Shown here piece after piece: positions 21,544-30,896 of a stretch of 64,000 bases of DNA (position 1 is the stretch's first letter; the number at the start of each line of letters is the position of its first letter). The notes below the pieces were generated by a model, which saw nothing but the letters and a program-made list of their open reading frames with translations, searched no databases and was not told the origin of the DNA. The stretch covers positions 1 to 64,000 of the forward strand of contig NZ_CM003596.1 of NCBI RefSeq assembly GCF_001435845.1. The letters are read 5' to 3'. The position numbers were made by a program, and so were the translations under genes. The DNA is from Psychrobacter sp. P11G3. GTDB lineage: Bacteria; Pseudomonadota; Gammaproteobacteria; Pseudomonadales; Moraxellaceae.

Positions 21544-22521
21544 TTAAGGCTTCAGGATAACTTTACCTTTTTTGCTTGATTGTACTTTTCCAGAGACGGC
21601 AGTCGTGATGTCGTCCAGACTATAGATAGCTTCGATAGGGAGTTTTAGGTCGCCGTTCGAAGCGCGCTCTAGTAGTTCATCGATTAGACGTTGTTTGTTT
21701 TCCAGATCCATTTCTTGGCTGGTTTTGCTGCCCCAGAATCCTTTTACAACGGCCTGCTTAAAGATCAAGCTGCCAGCGTCTAGTGCCATTGGCTTGCCTG
21801 ACATGATACCGAATGAGACCAGCGTGCCTTTGCTACCCAGTAACGATAGTAGCTCATTGCTCGACTCACCACCGACTGAATCGACGGCTGCTGTAATCTT
21901 GTCATCGCCAATGATGGCGCGAACTTGGTCTTTCCAGTCATCATCAGCAGTGACGACATTGTTTTTGATACCGAGCGAGGTCAGCTCTTCTATCGCATCT
22001 TTACTACGTACGAGGTTAATCGTATTCACGCCGCGTGCTGCTGCGAGCATGGCAAGGGTTTTACCCACAGCGCCGTTTGCCGCGTTGTGAATAATCCATT
22101 GACCGCTATCTACTTCTAGGAACTCTAATAGCATTAGGGCAGACAGCGGCATAGCGATCAGCTGTGCAGCCAACTCGTCTTCGATACTATCAGGCATGTT
22201 GAATACCATGCTGGCAGGTGCAACAAAATACTCCGCCCACGTCTCATGCACACTGGCACAAGCCACACGTTGGCCGACGCTTAGATCTGTGACGTCATCA
22301 CCCACCGCATCGATAATACCTAGCGCCTCACTACCACCGATGGCTGGCATCTCAGGCTTATAGCCGTATTGACCACTTACGGTAAGCAAGTCATGGTTAT
22401 GAATAGGGGAGAGAATAGTTTTGATACGGACTTCGTTGGCCGCTGGCTGCGGCATGGGGCTGTCGCCAACGCTTAATACGTTGGAGGGTTTGCCAAAACT
22501 GTGATGAATAGCACTACGCAT
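21544..22521 (-). CDS. Zinc-independent MDR reductase (quinone / 2-enoyl thioester reductase-like)
   Basis: A 325-aa MDR-superfamily protein. The N-terminal catalytic domain shows SPIHNHDLLTVSGQYGYKPEMPAIGGSEALGII, resembling the ETR/MECR enoyl-thioester reductase branch, and the Rossmann domain shows AANGAVGKTLAMLAAARG. It lacks structural zinc cysteines. Likely an NADPH-dependent reductase of enoyl-CoA, enoyl-ACP or quinone substrates; which one is not determined. AAAGGA precedes the ATG. It points the same way as the YhdH-like gene but has its own terminator between them. Confidence 0.82.
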   Translation of the reverse strand: MRSAIHHSFGKPSNVLSVGDSPMPQPAANEVRIKTILSPIHNHDLLTVSGQYGYKPEMPAIGGSEALGIIDAVGDDVTDLSVGQRVACASVHETWAEYFVAPASMVFNMPDSIEDELAAQLIAMPLSALMLLEFLEVDSGQWIIHNAANGAVGKTLAMLAAARGVNTINLVRSKDAIEELTSLGIKNNVVTADDDWKDQVRAIIGDDKITAAVDSVGGESSNELLSLLGSKGTLVSFGIMSGKPMALDAGSLIFKQAVVKGFWGSKTSQEMDLENKQRLIDELLERASNGDLKLPIEAIYSLDDITTAVSGKVQSSKKGKVILKP

Positions 22522-23448
22522 GATGATTTCCTTTATATATTTATGATGTAATTTATGTATAAGTGTATTAAGAGTATGAATAGCCGACTATAAACATCAT
22601 GTCATTGAGATCACTCATCGATGTATTTTTTCTTCTAGTAGAAACGATACCATGATAATGATGCTTAGAGGTTATCGACTAACAAAGACACTATACTTAA
22701 AAATAGACTGGTCGTCTAGGAGTGGGATACATTTGCGCTAACGGAATTTTGTTATAGAAAGCTTGGCTTACATCGGTCATATTCTTTGTGTTACTGCTCA
22801 CACTGATCTAGAGCTGTTCATGTTATTTGGTTTATGGGTTTCAGCAGGATTCTCTAATGACTAGGGCCTTTTAGAGAGAAACTAAAAAGAAAAATCATTG
22901 GTAACATGACTCAATGAATTACAGCGAATATCTTAATTAATCACCGTGCTACTCAAGGTCGCACTAGAACGTATCACATGAATGCTCTGCCATATGATTA
23001 TCTAAATTATCAAATGTCTTACACTTAATAATAGAGTGCTATTCCAAGTAGTAGTTCGTAAGCACTATAAAATGTCAAACATATGTCAGATACAATTTAT
23101 AACATAAGAGTAGCCTTTTGACGAATGATGGTTTTTTTATAAAAAAACTGGTTAAGTCCTTGTAGAATTCCATAAATTAGTATGTTTTTTGTTCGTTTCT
23201 ACTAACTAATAATATATGCAGATGTATGACTAAATTCACGTTTTTTCTGTGAACTGAAAAATTGTTGACATTAATAAATTTTTTTATTATTACTATTACC
23301 AATAGTTTTCTAACGTTTATTATTAATAGATGGTCAGATGATGGCCTTTAACGACGTAAATAATGGTTATGAAAACGATATATTAACTGTAAATGGATTT
23401 ACTACTAGATTAGTTAATCTGATCGCCACCTGCCTGCTAGGACGCCAT
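22522..23448. other. Long AT-rich intergenic region upstream of opp
   Basis: About 800-900 bp with no convincing gene on either strand. The right end carries the opp promoter candidate at 23265-23293. The rest shows only short open frames and no recognisable transposase, RNA gene or long repeat. It could be a decayed gene. Confidence 0.3.
23265..23293 (+). promoter_or_regulatory. Candidate sigma70 promoter of the opp operon
   Basis: TTGACA at 23265-23270 is separated by 17 bp from TATTAC at 23288-23293 (4 of 6 matches to TATAAT) in a very AT-rich context. It is well placed for oppA. Prediction only. Confidence 0.5.
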
Positions 23449-25119
23449 ATGACCCGCAACTCTGTCTCCCTTCGTACTGCTGTATTTTTACCGACTTCTC
23501 TTGTACTTGCCATGTTTATGACAGGGTGTAATGATAATGCGGCTACTAATAGTACCAGCTCATCAGCCAATATTGATCCAAACGTACTAGCAGATACTCA
23601 AGAGCTGGTCATTAATAATGGAACAGAGCCTGAATCGCTTGATCCACATAAAGTGTCTGGTGTACCTGAGTCTAATATTGGTCGTCAATTATTTGAAGGG
23701 CTAACCAATACCGATGCAGACGGTAAAACTATTCCAGGAATCGCAACTGAGTGGGAGAGTCCGGATAACAAAGTATGGACTTTCAAATTACGTGATGCCA
23801 AGTGGTCAAATGGTGATCCAGTCACTGCGCAAGACTTTGTTTATAGCATGCGCCGCCTAGTCGATCCCAATACAGCGTCGCCTTATTCAAGCTATTTGGT
23901 TGATGCTAAAGTAGTTGGTGCTGATAAAATCGTTGAAGGTGCTGCAGGTATAGACACACTTGGAGTAAAGGCAATTGATGACAAAACACTGCAGGTCACT
24001 TTGTCAGAGCCAGTACCTTATTTTCCAGATATGCTTATTCATAATTCCGTCAAACCTGTGCATCAAAAAACAATCGAAGCATTTGGTGATAAATGGACGG
24101 ATCCTGCCAATATCGTCGTCAACGGCCCTTATAAAGTCAGTAAATGGCAGATTAACGATGAGCTAGTCTTGACACGTAATACCTCTTATTATGACGATGC
24201 TAATACAACGCTTGATACCATCACGATGCTACCTATTCCTTCTAGCACGACCGATGTAGCACGCTATCAGGCTGGTGAAGTGGACGTTACTTACAATGAG
24301 ATTCCAACCGAGCAGTTTGCTTCTTTAAAAGAGAAAAATGGTGATGAGCTTAGAGTTTCACCTTATCTCTGTACCTATTATTACGAGTTCAATACCGTCA
24401 AGCCTCCTTTCGACAACCCTAAAGTACGTCGTGCCTTAGCCTTATCATTAGATCGTGACACCATTGCCGATAAGGTTATTGGACAAGGCCAAACAGCGGC
24501 TTATCAGCTCACACCTATAGCAGCTAATGGCAAGGTGGAAAACAAACCAGAATGGTCTACGTGGGATAAAGAGAAGCGTATTGCTGAAGCCAAAAAACTA
24601 CTAAATGAAGCTGGCTACAACGAGAATAATCCGCTTTCCTTTGAGCTGCTTTATAACACCAATGACAATCATAAAAAGGTCGCAGTTGCTGCCACTTCGT
24701 TATGGAAACAAGCGCTCGGTTTCGTCGATGTAACCTTGACCAATAAAGAATGGAAAACCTATCTTGATACGCGCCGTAACGGCAATTATCAAATCGCTCG
24801 TGCTGGTTGGTGTGCCGACTACAACGAACCTTCAGCATTTTTGAATATTGCCAAATCTGACAATAGCGGTAACTACGGTAAGTACGCCAATGCCAATTTT
24901 GATAGCTTAATGGCTCAAACGTTAAAAGCAGGCGTCACGCCTGAGCAACGTGCAAGCTTATATCAAAAAGCGGAAGCACAGTTAGATCAGGATATGGGGC
25001 TACTTAATATCTATCACTATGTCAGCCCTCGTTTGGTAAAACCTTACGTCATCGGCTTTTCAACGAAAGATCCTCTAGACAACTGGCAAGGTAAAGATAT
25101 CTCTATCGCCAAGCATTGA
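23449..25119 (+). CDS. oppA: Oligopeptide ABC transporter substrate-binding lipoprotein OppA
   Basis: A periplasmic peptide-binding protein of the SBP_bac_5 family that delivers oligopeptides to OppBCDF. I chose the ATG at 23449 because it follows AGGA by 6 nt and gives a lipoprotein signal peptide MTRNSVSLRTAVFLPTSLV ending in lipobox MTGC; an earlier in-frame ATG at 23338 would add 37 residues with no export signal. Family hallmarks include NNGTEPESLDPHKVSGVPESN, RDAKWSNGDPVTAQDFVYS and WCADYNEPSAFL. The lipidated Cys suggests tethering to the membrane, unlike the soluble E. coli OppA. First gene of the operon. Confidence 0.94.
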   Translation: MTRNSVSLRTAVFLPTSLVLAMFMTGCNDNAATNSTSSSANIDPNVLADTQELVINNGTEPESLDPHKVSGVPESNIGRQLFEGLTNTDADGKTIPGIATEWESPDNKVWTFKLRDAKWSNGDPVTAQDFVYSMRRLVDPNTASPYSSYLVDAKVVGADKIVEGAAGIDTLGVKAIDDKTLQVTLSEPVPYFPDMLIHNSVKPVHQKTIEAFGDKWTDPANIVVNGPYKVSKWQINDELVLTRNTSYYDDANTTLDTITMLPIPSSTTDVARYQAGEVDVTYNEIPTEQFASLKEKNGDELRVSPYLCTYYYEFNTVKPPFDNPKVRRALALSLDRDTIADKVIGQGQTAAYQLTPIAANGKVENKPEWSTWDKEKRIAEAKKLLNEAGYNENNPLSFELLYNTNDNHKKVAVAATSLWKQALGFVDVTLTNKEWKTYLDTRRNGNYQIARAGWCADYNEPSAFLNIAKSDNSGNYGKYANANFDSLMAQTLKAGVTPEQRASLYQKAEAQLDQDMGLLNIYHYVSPRLVKPYVIGFSTKDPLDNWQGKDISIAKH

Positions 25120-25294
25120 TCATCAAAGAATGACCATCCAACAGTCTTATTAGCAGGCGCTATGAAAAGGAGCAATTCCGATTGATAGCGTCCGTCTGCT
25201 ATGGACCAGAGAAAGTCTGAAAGTGGCGTAAGTACTCAAAACGAGCATTTTGAAATCAAGCGTTGTTGTACAGGTAACCTTATAAAGAGGCATT

Positions 25295-26215
25295 ATGCTA
25301 AAGCTTATTTTTCGGCGGATTTTAGAAGCCATTCCGACCATGTTTGTTTTGATAACCGTGTCTTTTTTTATGATGCGTTTGGCACCGGGCAGTCCTTTTA
25401 CTAGTGAGCGTAGTTTGTCTCCAGCAGTATTGGCCAATATCGAAGCCAAATACAACCTTAATGATCCTATGTGGCTGCAATATATTAATTATCTAAAGCA
25501 GCTGGCTCTAGGCGATTTCGGACCATCCTTTAAGTATAAAGACTATACGGTCAATGAATTGTTATCGCAGTCTTTTCCGGTATCAATGGAACTTGGCTTG
25601 TATGCTTTTATATTAGCACTGGTGTTAGGGCTTATTCTTGGGGTGATAGCTGCGCTCAAGCAAAACTCTTGGATGGATTATATTCTCATGGCGTTCGCTA
25701 TGACGGGTGTTGTGATTCCAAGCTTTGTAAAAGCCCCCTTATTAGTACTGGTGTTTGCGATTCTTTTACAGTGGCTGCCCGCCGGTGGCTGGAATGATGG
25801 AGCAGTGCGAAACCTAATACTGCCCGTTACAGCTTTAGCATTGGCTTACGTCGCTAGTATTGCACGTATCATGCGTGGCTCGATGATTGAGGTGATGAAT
25901 AGTCAGTATATCCGTACGGCAAAGTCTAAAGGGTTGCCGATGCGTCGAATCGTGATGAAGCATGCGCTCAGACCAGCATTACTACCTGTGATTTCTTATC
26001 TTGGTCCTGCTTTTGTCGGCATTATCACTGGCTCTATCGTGATCGAGACTATTTTTGGTTTACCAGGTATCGGGCAGTTATTTGTGAATGGGGCGCTGAA
26101 TCGTGATTATGGTGTTGTACTTAGTTTGACCATTTTAGTTGGTGTATTGACGATTGCCTTCAATGCCATCGTCGATATTTTATACGCCATTATTGATCCA
26201 AAAATCCAGTATTGA
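25295..26215 (+). CDS. oppB: Oligopeptide ABC transporter permease OppB
   Basis: An inner-membrane permease of the peptide importer, 306 aa with about six membrane segments. The N-terminus reads MLKLIFRRILEAIPTMFVLITVSFFMMRLAPGSPF, typical of OppB/DppB. The EAA loop that docks the ATPases appears as YIRTAKSKGLPMRRIVMKHALRPALLP. GAGG precedes the ATG. The 175-bp gap after oppA has no strong terminator, so cotranscription is likely. Confidence 0.96.
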   Translation: MLKLIFRRILEAIPTMFVLITVSFFMMRLAPGSPFTSERSLSPAVLANIEAKYNLNDPMWLQYINYLKQLALGDFGPSFKYKDYTVNELLSQSFPVSMELGLYAFILALVLGLILGVIAALKQNSWMDYILMAFAMTGVVIPSFVKAPLLVLVFAILLQWLPAGGWNDGAVRNLILPVTALALAYVASIARIMRGSMIEVMNSQYIRTAKSKGLPMRRIVMKHALRPALLPVISYLGPAFVGIITGSIVIETIFGLPGIGQLFVNGALNRDYGVVLSLTILVGVLTIAFNAIVDILYAIIDPKIQY

Positions 26216-26313
26216 TATTGGTACTAATGGCCACTTAAAGCACACCGTATAAATGCCAATTATCGCTTAAAAATACATATCAGATTCTCAATTAAATGAG
26301 TAAAAGGACGACT

Positions 26314-27219
26314 ATGAGCCTGACCGTAGACCAGCCAACCGAGCTTATGGAACTGCCTATCAAAGAGATAAAAGGCCGTAGCCTTTGGCAAGATGCATGG
26401 CGCCGTTTTTATCAAAACAAAGCGGCAGTGACGAGCTTTTTTATCCTATTACTCGTCGGTATGTTTGTCATCTTTGTGCCCATGCTAGCACCTTTTGGTT
26501 ATGCAGAAACCGACTGGAACTTTATGCAATCTGCGCCGTCGATTGAAAACAAGCACTATTTCGGCACTGACTCGCTCGGTCGAGATTTACTCGTGCGTAC
26601 AGCAGTCGGCGGGCGAATATCTCTATTGGTGGGTATCGCTGGTGCAACGGTGGCGGTATTGGTTGGTACGGTGTATGGCGCAACGTCAGGCTATCTAGGC
26701 GGCAAAGTAGATATGATTATGATGCGCTTTTTAGAGATTCTAAGCGCCTTTCCATTTATGTTTTTTGTGATTTTGCTAGTGACAATATTTGGTCGTAACC
26801 TTATTTTAATTTTTGTCGCTATCGGCTTAGTCTCTTGGCTAGATGTCGCTCGTATCGTCCGTGGTCAAACGCTGAGTCTGAAGAGTAAAGAGTTTATCGA
26901 AGCGGCCCACGTCGGCGGGGTATCGGGTTTTAACATTATCCTGCGTCATATCGTACCCAACGTGCTTGGTGTGGTTGTGGTATATGCCTCTTTGCTAGTG
27001 CCAACGATGATTTTATTTGAGTCGTTTTTAAGCTTTTTAGGGCTTGGTGTGCAAGAGCCAATGACCAGTTGGGGTGCGCTACTCCAAGAGGGTTCACAAA
27101 CCATGCAAGTTGCGCCTTGGCAAATTTTGATTCCCTCGGCTTTCTTAGTCATTACTTTATTTTGTTTTAACTTTATCGGCGATGGTCTACGTGATGCGTT
27201 TGACCCTAAAGACCGCTAG
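26314..27219 (+). CDS. oppC: Oligopeptide ABC transporter permease OppC
   Basis: The second permease of the Opp system. It has the N-terminal cytoplasmic and membrane segment DAWRRFYQNKAAVTSFFILLLVG, the LGTDSLGRDLL-type motif as FGTDSLGRDLLVRTAVGGRISL, and the EAA loop FIEAAHVGGVSGFNIILRHIVPNVLG. I chose the ATG at 26314 because AAAAGGA sits 7 nt before it; an in-frame ATG at 26296 would add six residues but places that Shine-Dalgarno inside the gene. Confidence 0.94.
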   Translation: MSLTVDQPTELMELPIKEIKGRSLWQDAWRRFYQNKAAVTSFFILLLVGMFVIFVPMLAPFGYAETDWNFMQSAPSIENKHYFGTDSLGRDLLVRTAVGGRISLLVGIAGATVAVLVGTVYGATSGYLGGKVDMIMMRFLEILSAFPFMFFVILLVTIFGRNLILIFVAIGLVSWLDVARIVRGQTLSLKSKEFIEAAHVGGVSGFNIILRHIVPNVLGVVVVYASLLVPTMILFESFLSFLGLGVQEPMTSWGALLQEGSQTMQVAPWQILIPSAFLVITLFCFNFIGDGLRDAFDPKDR

Positions 27220-27246
27220 ACTCAAGCTCGCTAGGAGAACAACATC

Positions 27247-28416
27247 ATGTCAATGCAAGATAGCAATAGCGCACCTGAGAAAATAGACTCTACTGCCCGT
27301 AAAGTGGGCGCTGACTCAGTGCTCAATACCCAAGCCAATCAGGCTAAACAAGTCAGTCAAGAAAGCAGTTTATTAGCGGTCAAAGATTTATCTGTGCAAT
27401 TTACGACCGAAGATGGACTTGTGACTGCAGTGAACGGTTTAAATTTTAACCTGCATGAGGGTGAGACGTTGGGCATCGTCGGTGAGTCAGGCTCTGGCAA
27501 GTCGCAGACGGCGTTCGCTATCATGGGTCTGCTAGCAAAGAACGGCCGTACCAAAGGTTCCGTAAAATTTGAAGGCAATGAGCTGCTAGGCTTATCGCAA
27601 AGAGCATTGAATAAAATTCGTGCTGAGCAAATCGCTATGATCTTTCAAGATCCGATGACCTCACTCAATCCATATATGAAAATAGGCGATCAGCTTGCCG
27701 AAGTGTTAATTTTACATAAAGGTATGAGTAAAAAAGATGCGTGGGCGGAGTCGATCCGTATGTTAGATGCGGTCAAGATTCCTGAGGCAAAAAAACGGAT
27801 TGGTATGTATCCGCATGAGTTTTCAGGAGGTATGCGCCAACGGGTAATGATTGCGATGGCGCTGCTCTGTCGCCCTAAACTACTGATTGCCGATGAGCCA
27901 ACGACCGCGCTTGATGTGACCGTACAAGCACAGATTATGGTGCTGTTAAATGAGCTAAAGCGTGACTTTGGTACTACTATTATTATGATTACTCACGACT
28001 TGGGTGTGGTAGCTGGTATCTGTGATCGGGTACTCGTGATGTACGCTGGTCGTACCATGGCGTATGGGGAAACGGAAGAGATTTTTTATACGCCGACGCA
28101 TCCTTATACTATCGGGCTATTAAAAGCTATTCCGCGTCTCGATGATGATAAAGGTAAACTTGAAACTATACCAGGCAGTCCGCCAAATCTACTTAATCTA
28201 CCGACTGGCTGTCCTTTTCATGAGCGTTGTACGCATGCGATGGATATCTGCCGTGATGTACCACCGCCGCTTGAGTTCTTGCCGAATGAGCGTCAACGTG
28301 CTTGCCATTGGCATCCTGAGATGCAGATTGATGATTCAGCAGACGTTACTAAGGGCATGATAACAGATACTGACACTAAGACTAATATCAATAACCTATC
28401 AACATTGGAGGGCTAG
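27247..28416 (+). CDS. oppD: Oligopeptide ABC transporter ATPase OppD
   Basis: One of two ATPases energising peptide import. The 389-aa product has Walker [11 protein letters not shown]-loop [15 protein letters not shown] signature SGGMRQRV, Walker [13 protein letters not shown] and the C-terminal oligopeptide-transporter extension with a cysteine cluster ([15 protein letters not shown]), which in this family can bind an iron-sulphur cluster. A polar tail of about 40 residues precedes the ATPase domain. AGGAGAA precedes the start and oppF begins 3 nt after its stop, so the two are translationally linked. Confidence 0.96.
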   Translation: MSMQDSNSAPEKIDSTARKVGADSVLNTQANQAKQVSQESSLLAVKDLSVQFTTEDGLVTAVNGLNFNLHEGETLGIVGESGSGKSQTAFAIMGLLAKNGRTKGSVKFEGNELLGLSQRALNKIRAEQIAMIFQDPMTSLNPYMKIGDQLAEVLILHKGMSKKDAWAESIRMLDAVKIPEAKKRIGMYPHEFSGGMRQRVMIAMALLCRPKLLIADEPTTALDVTVQAQIMVLLNELKRDFGTTIIMITHDLGVVAGICDRVLVMYAGRTMAYGETEEIFYTPTHPYTIGLLKAIPRLDDDKGKLETIPGSPPNLLNLPTGCPFHERCTHAMDICRDVPPPLEFLPNERQRACHWHPEMQIDDSADVTKGMITDTDTKTNINNLSTLEG

Positions 28417-28419
28417 GAC

Positions 28420-29442
28420 ATGACATTATCTAATATAGGCATAGTCAAAGAAAGCCAAGCTCCACTACTACAAGTGCAGGATGTGCATACGACGTTTAAT
28501 ATCAAGCAAAAAGGGACGTACTTTTGGCAAAAGCCTGACACCTTAAAGGCTGTCAATGGCGTCTCGTTTGAGCTATTCGCTGGCGAGACTTTGGGTGTGG
28601 TAGGTGAGTCGGGCTGCGGTAAATCGACGCTGGCAAGAACGATTATCGGCTTAGTGAGAGCCAATGCTGGCAGCATAAAGTTTGGTGATGAAGAGATAGT
28701 AGGCGCCTCTAAGAAAACCATGAGAATAAAGCGTAAAGATATTCAAATGATATTCCAAGATCCGCTAGCGTCGCTTAACCCACGCATGACGGTAGGCGAT
28801 ATCATCGCAGAACCACTGCGTACCTACTATCCAGAAATGAAAAAATCTGACGTACAAGATGAAGTACGTACAATGATGAAAAAGGTTGGGCTACTATCTA
28901 ATCAGATTAACCGCTATCCGCATGAGTTTTCTGGTGGTCAGTGTCAGCGTATTGGAATTGCTCGCGCCCTAATACTAAAGCCTAAAATCATCATCTGTGA
29001 TGAGCCAGTATCGGCTCTTGATGTCTCGATTCAAGCACAAGTCATTAACTTGTTGCAAGACATACAGCAAGAGATGGGGTTGGCGCTTATCTTTATCGCC
29101 CATGATCTATCAGTGATTAAACATATCGCGGATAGAGTGCTTGTTATGTATTTAGGACATGCCGTCGAGCTAGGTATAAACAAAGCTGTGTACGGAAATC
29201 CGACGCATCCTTATACACAAGCGCTGATGTCAGCGGTACCATTACCTGATCCTATTGCCGAACGTAATAAGGTCATTCAGTTATTAGAAGGCGACTTACC
29301 AAGTCCAATCAATCCACCATCAGGCTGTGTATTCCGTACTCGCTGTCCAATAGCGGATAGTGAGTGTGCACAAATCAAACCTGTGTTAGAAGGTACTTTG
29401 GACCATAGAGTGGCTTGTTTAAAGAATAAGGTTGAGCTTTAA
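28420..29442 (+). CDS. oppF: Oligopeptide ABC transporter ATPase OppF
   Basis: The second ATPase of the Opp importer, 340 aa. Walker A is GESGCGKST, the signature is SGGQCQRIG, Walker B is IIICDEPVSALD, and the C-terminal cysteine-containing extension reads GCVFRTRCPIADSEC. Its Shine-Dalgarno (GGAGGG) lies within the last codons of oppD. No clear terminator follows, and the operon appears to end here because the next gene lies on the opposite strand. Confidence 0.96.
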   Translation: MTLSNIGIVKESQAPLLQVQDVHTTFNIKQKGTYFWQKPDTLKAVNGVSFELFAGETLGVVGESGCGKSTLARTIIGLVRANAGSIKFGDEEIVGASKKTMRIKRKDIQMIFQDPLASLNPRMTVGDIIAEPLRTYYPEMKKSDVQDEVRTMMKKVGLLSNQINRYPHEFSGGQCQRIGIARALILKPKIIICDEPVSALDVSIQAQVINLLQDIQQEMGLALIFIAHDLSVIKHIADRVLVMYLGHAVELGINKAVYGNPTHPYTQALMSAVPLPDPIAERNKVIQLLEGDLPSPINPPSGCVFRTRCPIADSECAQIKPVLEGTLDHRVACLKNKVEL

Positions 29443-29552
29443 TTAACCTACATCCATGATGCTATCGGTATAAAGAACACTAGTATAGATAATTCGTCAG
29501 CGTAGTCAGTGATGTCTACTATGTAGTGGTTTTAGCTGCGGTAGGGCATATT

Positions 29553-29807
29553 TTAATAAAACTCTATCCTACTCAATACATGCTCTTGTACTAGATAGGC
29601 GCAGATGTACGCACTTGGCCACGCAAAAATAAAAGCCAGTCCCCAAGAATGCATCAATTCTGTAAAAAAGCCATCAACGTAGCCTACTTTTACTAATAAT
29701 AGCGCTGACGAGATAATAAGCGACATCATCATCGCCATCAGACCTGTAAAGATAAGGCGATAGAGCTTGCGACGAATGCGTATTCTAATAGTGGGGAAGT
29801 TGGTCAT
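29553..29807 (-). CDS. DUF2798-type small membrane protein
   Basis: An 84-aa protein with a basic N-terminus (RIRIRRKLYRL) and two predicted membrane helices separated by a short loop ending HSWGLAFIFAWPSAYICAYLV. This resembles the DUF2798 family, whose function is unknown. The ATG at 29807 is used because the upstream in-frame start is TTG. AGGA lies about 11 nt before the ATG. It converges on oppF. Confidence 0.75.
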   Translation of the reverse strand: MTNFPTIRIRIRRKLYRLIFTGLMAMMMSLIISSALLLVKVGYVDGFFTELMHSWGLAFIFAWPSAYICAYLVQEHVLSRIEFY

Positions 29808-30151
29808 AGTATTTGGTGTCCTACAGGATGATAGCAATTAATGACGCTCAGCCTATGATGCTGGCGTATGGCACAAATATAATTATGCGGTAATAAATAA
29901 GCGTAACTGACAAGATAGTTGGCTACGAGGGCACATGATACGCTTCGAAAATGAGTAGGTAAAATCGTTATTATTAATGGTAGGGTTTGCGATATGTTAT
30001 TAATATGATTATTGTCTTTGAGGCAGCATTTTAAAGCTTTTTGAAGAGGTTATTGCTAAAAGGAATATCTCTAAAAACAGCGCGTTCTCAACAGTCGATT
30101 TTGCTACGATAACTTACTATAACTAAGACCAAAAACAACTAGGAGTATAGT
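29808..30151. other. Intergenic region before the racemase gene
   Basis: About 340 bp between divergent genes, AT-rich with no gene. It contains AAGATAGTTGGCTAC (about 29912-29926), a 15-mer also present near 32066-32080; no further feature is evident. Confidence 0.3.
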
Positions 30152-30871
30152 ATGGCAGCTCAAGAACAACGAGGGTCTCAACAAAAAACATTAGGAATCA
30201 TCGGTGGTATGAGCTGGGAGAGTACCGCGAGCTATTATCGTCTGATTAACGACGGTGTCAAGCATCAGCTTGGCGGACTACATTCAGCAGATTTGTTGAT
30301 TCATAGTGTGGATTTTGCGTTGATTAATGCGCTACAGGAGCAAGGCAGATGGGACGAGCTAGGCGTGATAATGGCTAGCAGTGCTCAGCGTCTACAAGCA
30401 GCTGGCGTACAAGGAATCATGATTGCCTCTAACACGATGCACAAACTGGTTGATGACGTGCGCTCCGCCACAGACTTGCCATTGACTCATATCGCTGATG
30501 CGACTACTGATGCTATCAAAAAACAAAATCTTACCAAAATAGCCTTACTTGGCACTCAGTTTACGATGACTCAAGATTTTTATAAGCAGCGTCTTATTGA
30601 TGCGGGTTTACAAGTATTGATACCAGAAGATGAGGCGAGAGCAGAAGTACACCGCATTATCAAAAAAGAGCTGTGTGTTGGTGAATTTAAAGACAGCTCA
30701 CGAGAGTATTATCGTCAAGTGATTAAAGATTTGGCAGCGCAAGGGGCAGAGGGTTTGATCTTGGGCTGCACAGAGATTGGTCTACTTATTAAACAGGCTG
30801 ATAGCCCCATACCTGTATTTGATACCACAGCTATTCATGCAGCTGCGGCGGTAGATTTTTTGTTAGAGTAG
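30152..30871 (+). CDS. Aspartate/glutamate racemase family protein (YgeA-like)
   Basis: A 239-aa member of the Asp/Glu/hydantoin racemase superfamily, starting LGIIGGMSWESTASYYRLIN. These enzymes normally use two Cys residues; here the first position is Thr in ASNTMHK while the second is Cys in LGCTEIGLL. That Thr/Cys arrangement is known from E. coli YgeA-type broad-specificity racemases, so it may be a functional amino-acid racemase. AGGAG precedes the ATG. A single-gene unit. Confidence 0.86.
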   Translation: MAAQEQRGSQQKTLGIIGGMSWESTASYYRLINDGVKHQLGGLHSADLLIHSVDFALINALQEQGRWDELGVIMASSAQRLQAAGVQGIMIASNTMHKLVDDVRSATDLPLTHIADATTDAIKKQNLTKIALLGTQFTMTQDFYKQRLIDAGLQVLIPEDEARAEVHRIIKKELCVGEFKDSSREYYRQVIKDLAAQGAEGLILGCTEIGLLIKQADSPIPVFDTTAIHAAAAVDFLLE

Positions 30872-30896
30872 TGTGGACTGATAAAAATATTTAAGC

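Noticed and set aside
21695..22119. Plus-strand frames opposite the second MDR reductase
   Set aside because: They lie wholly inside a well-supported gene on the other strand and resemble no protein family.
22930..23030. Transposase C-terminal remnant in the gap before opp
   Set aside because: A short frame reads GRTRTYHMNALPYDYL, but it is too short and matches no transposase family that I can recognise.
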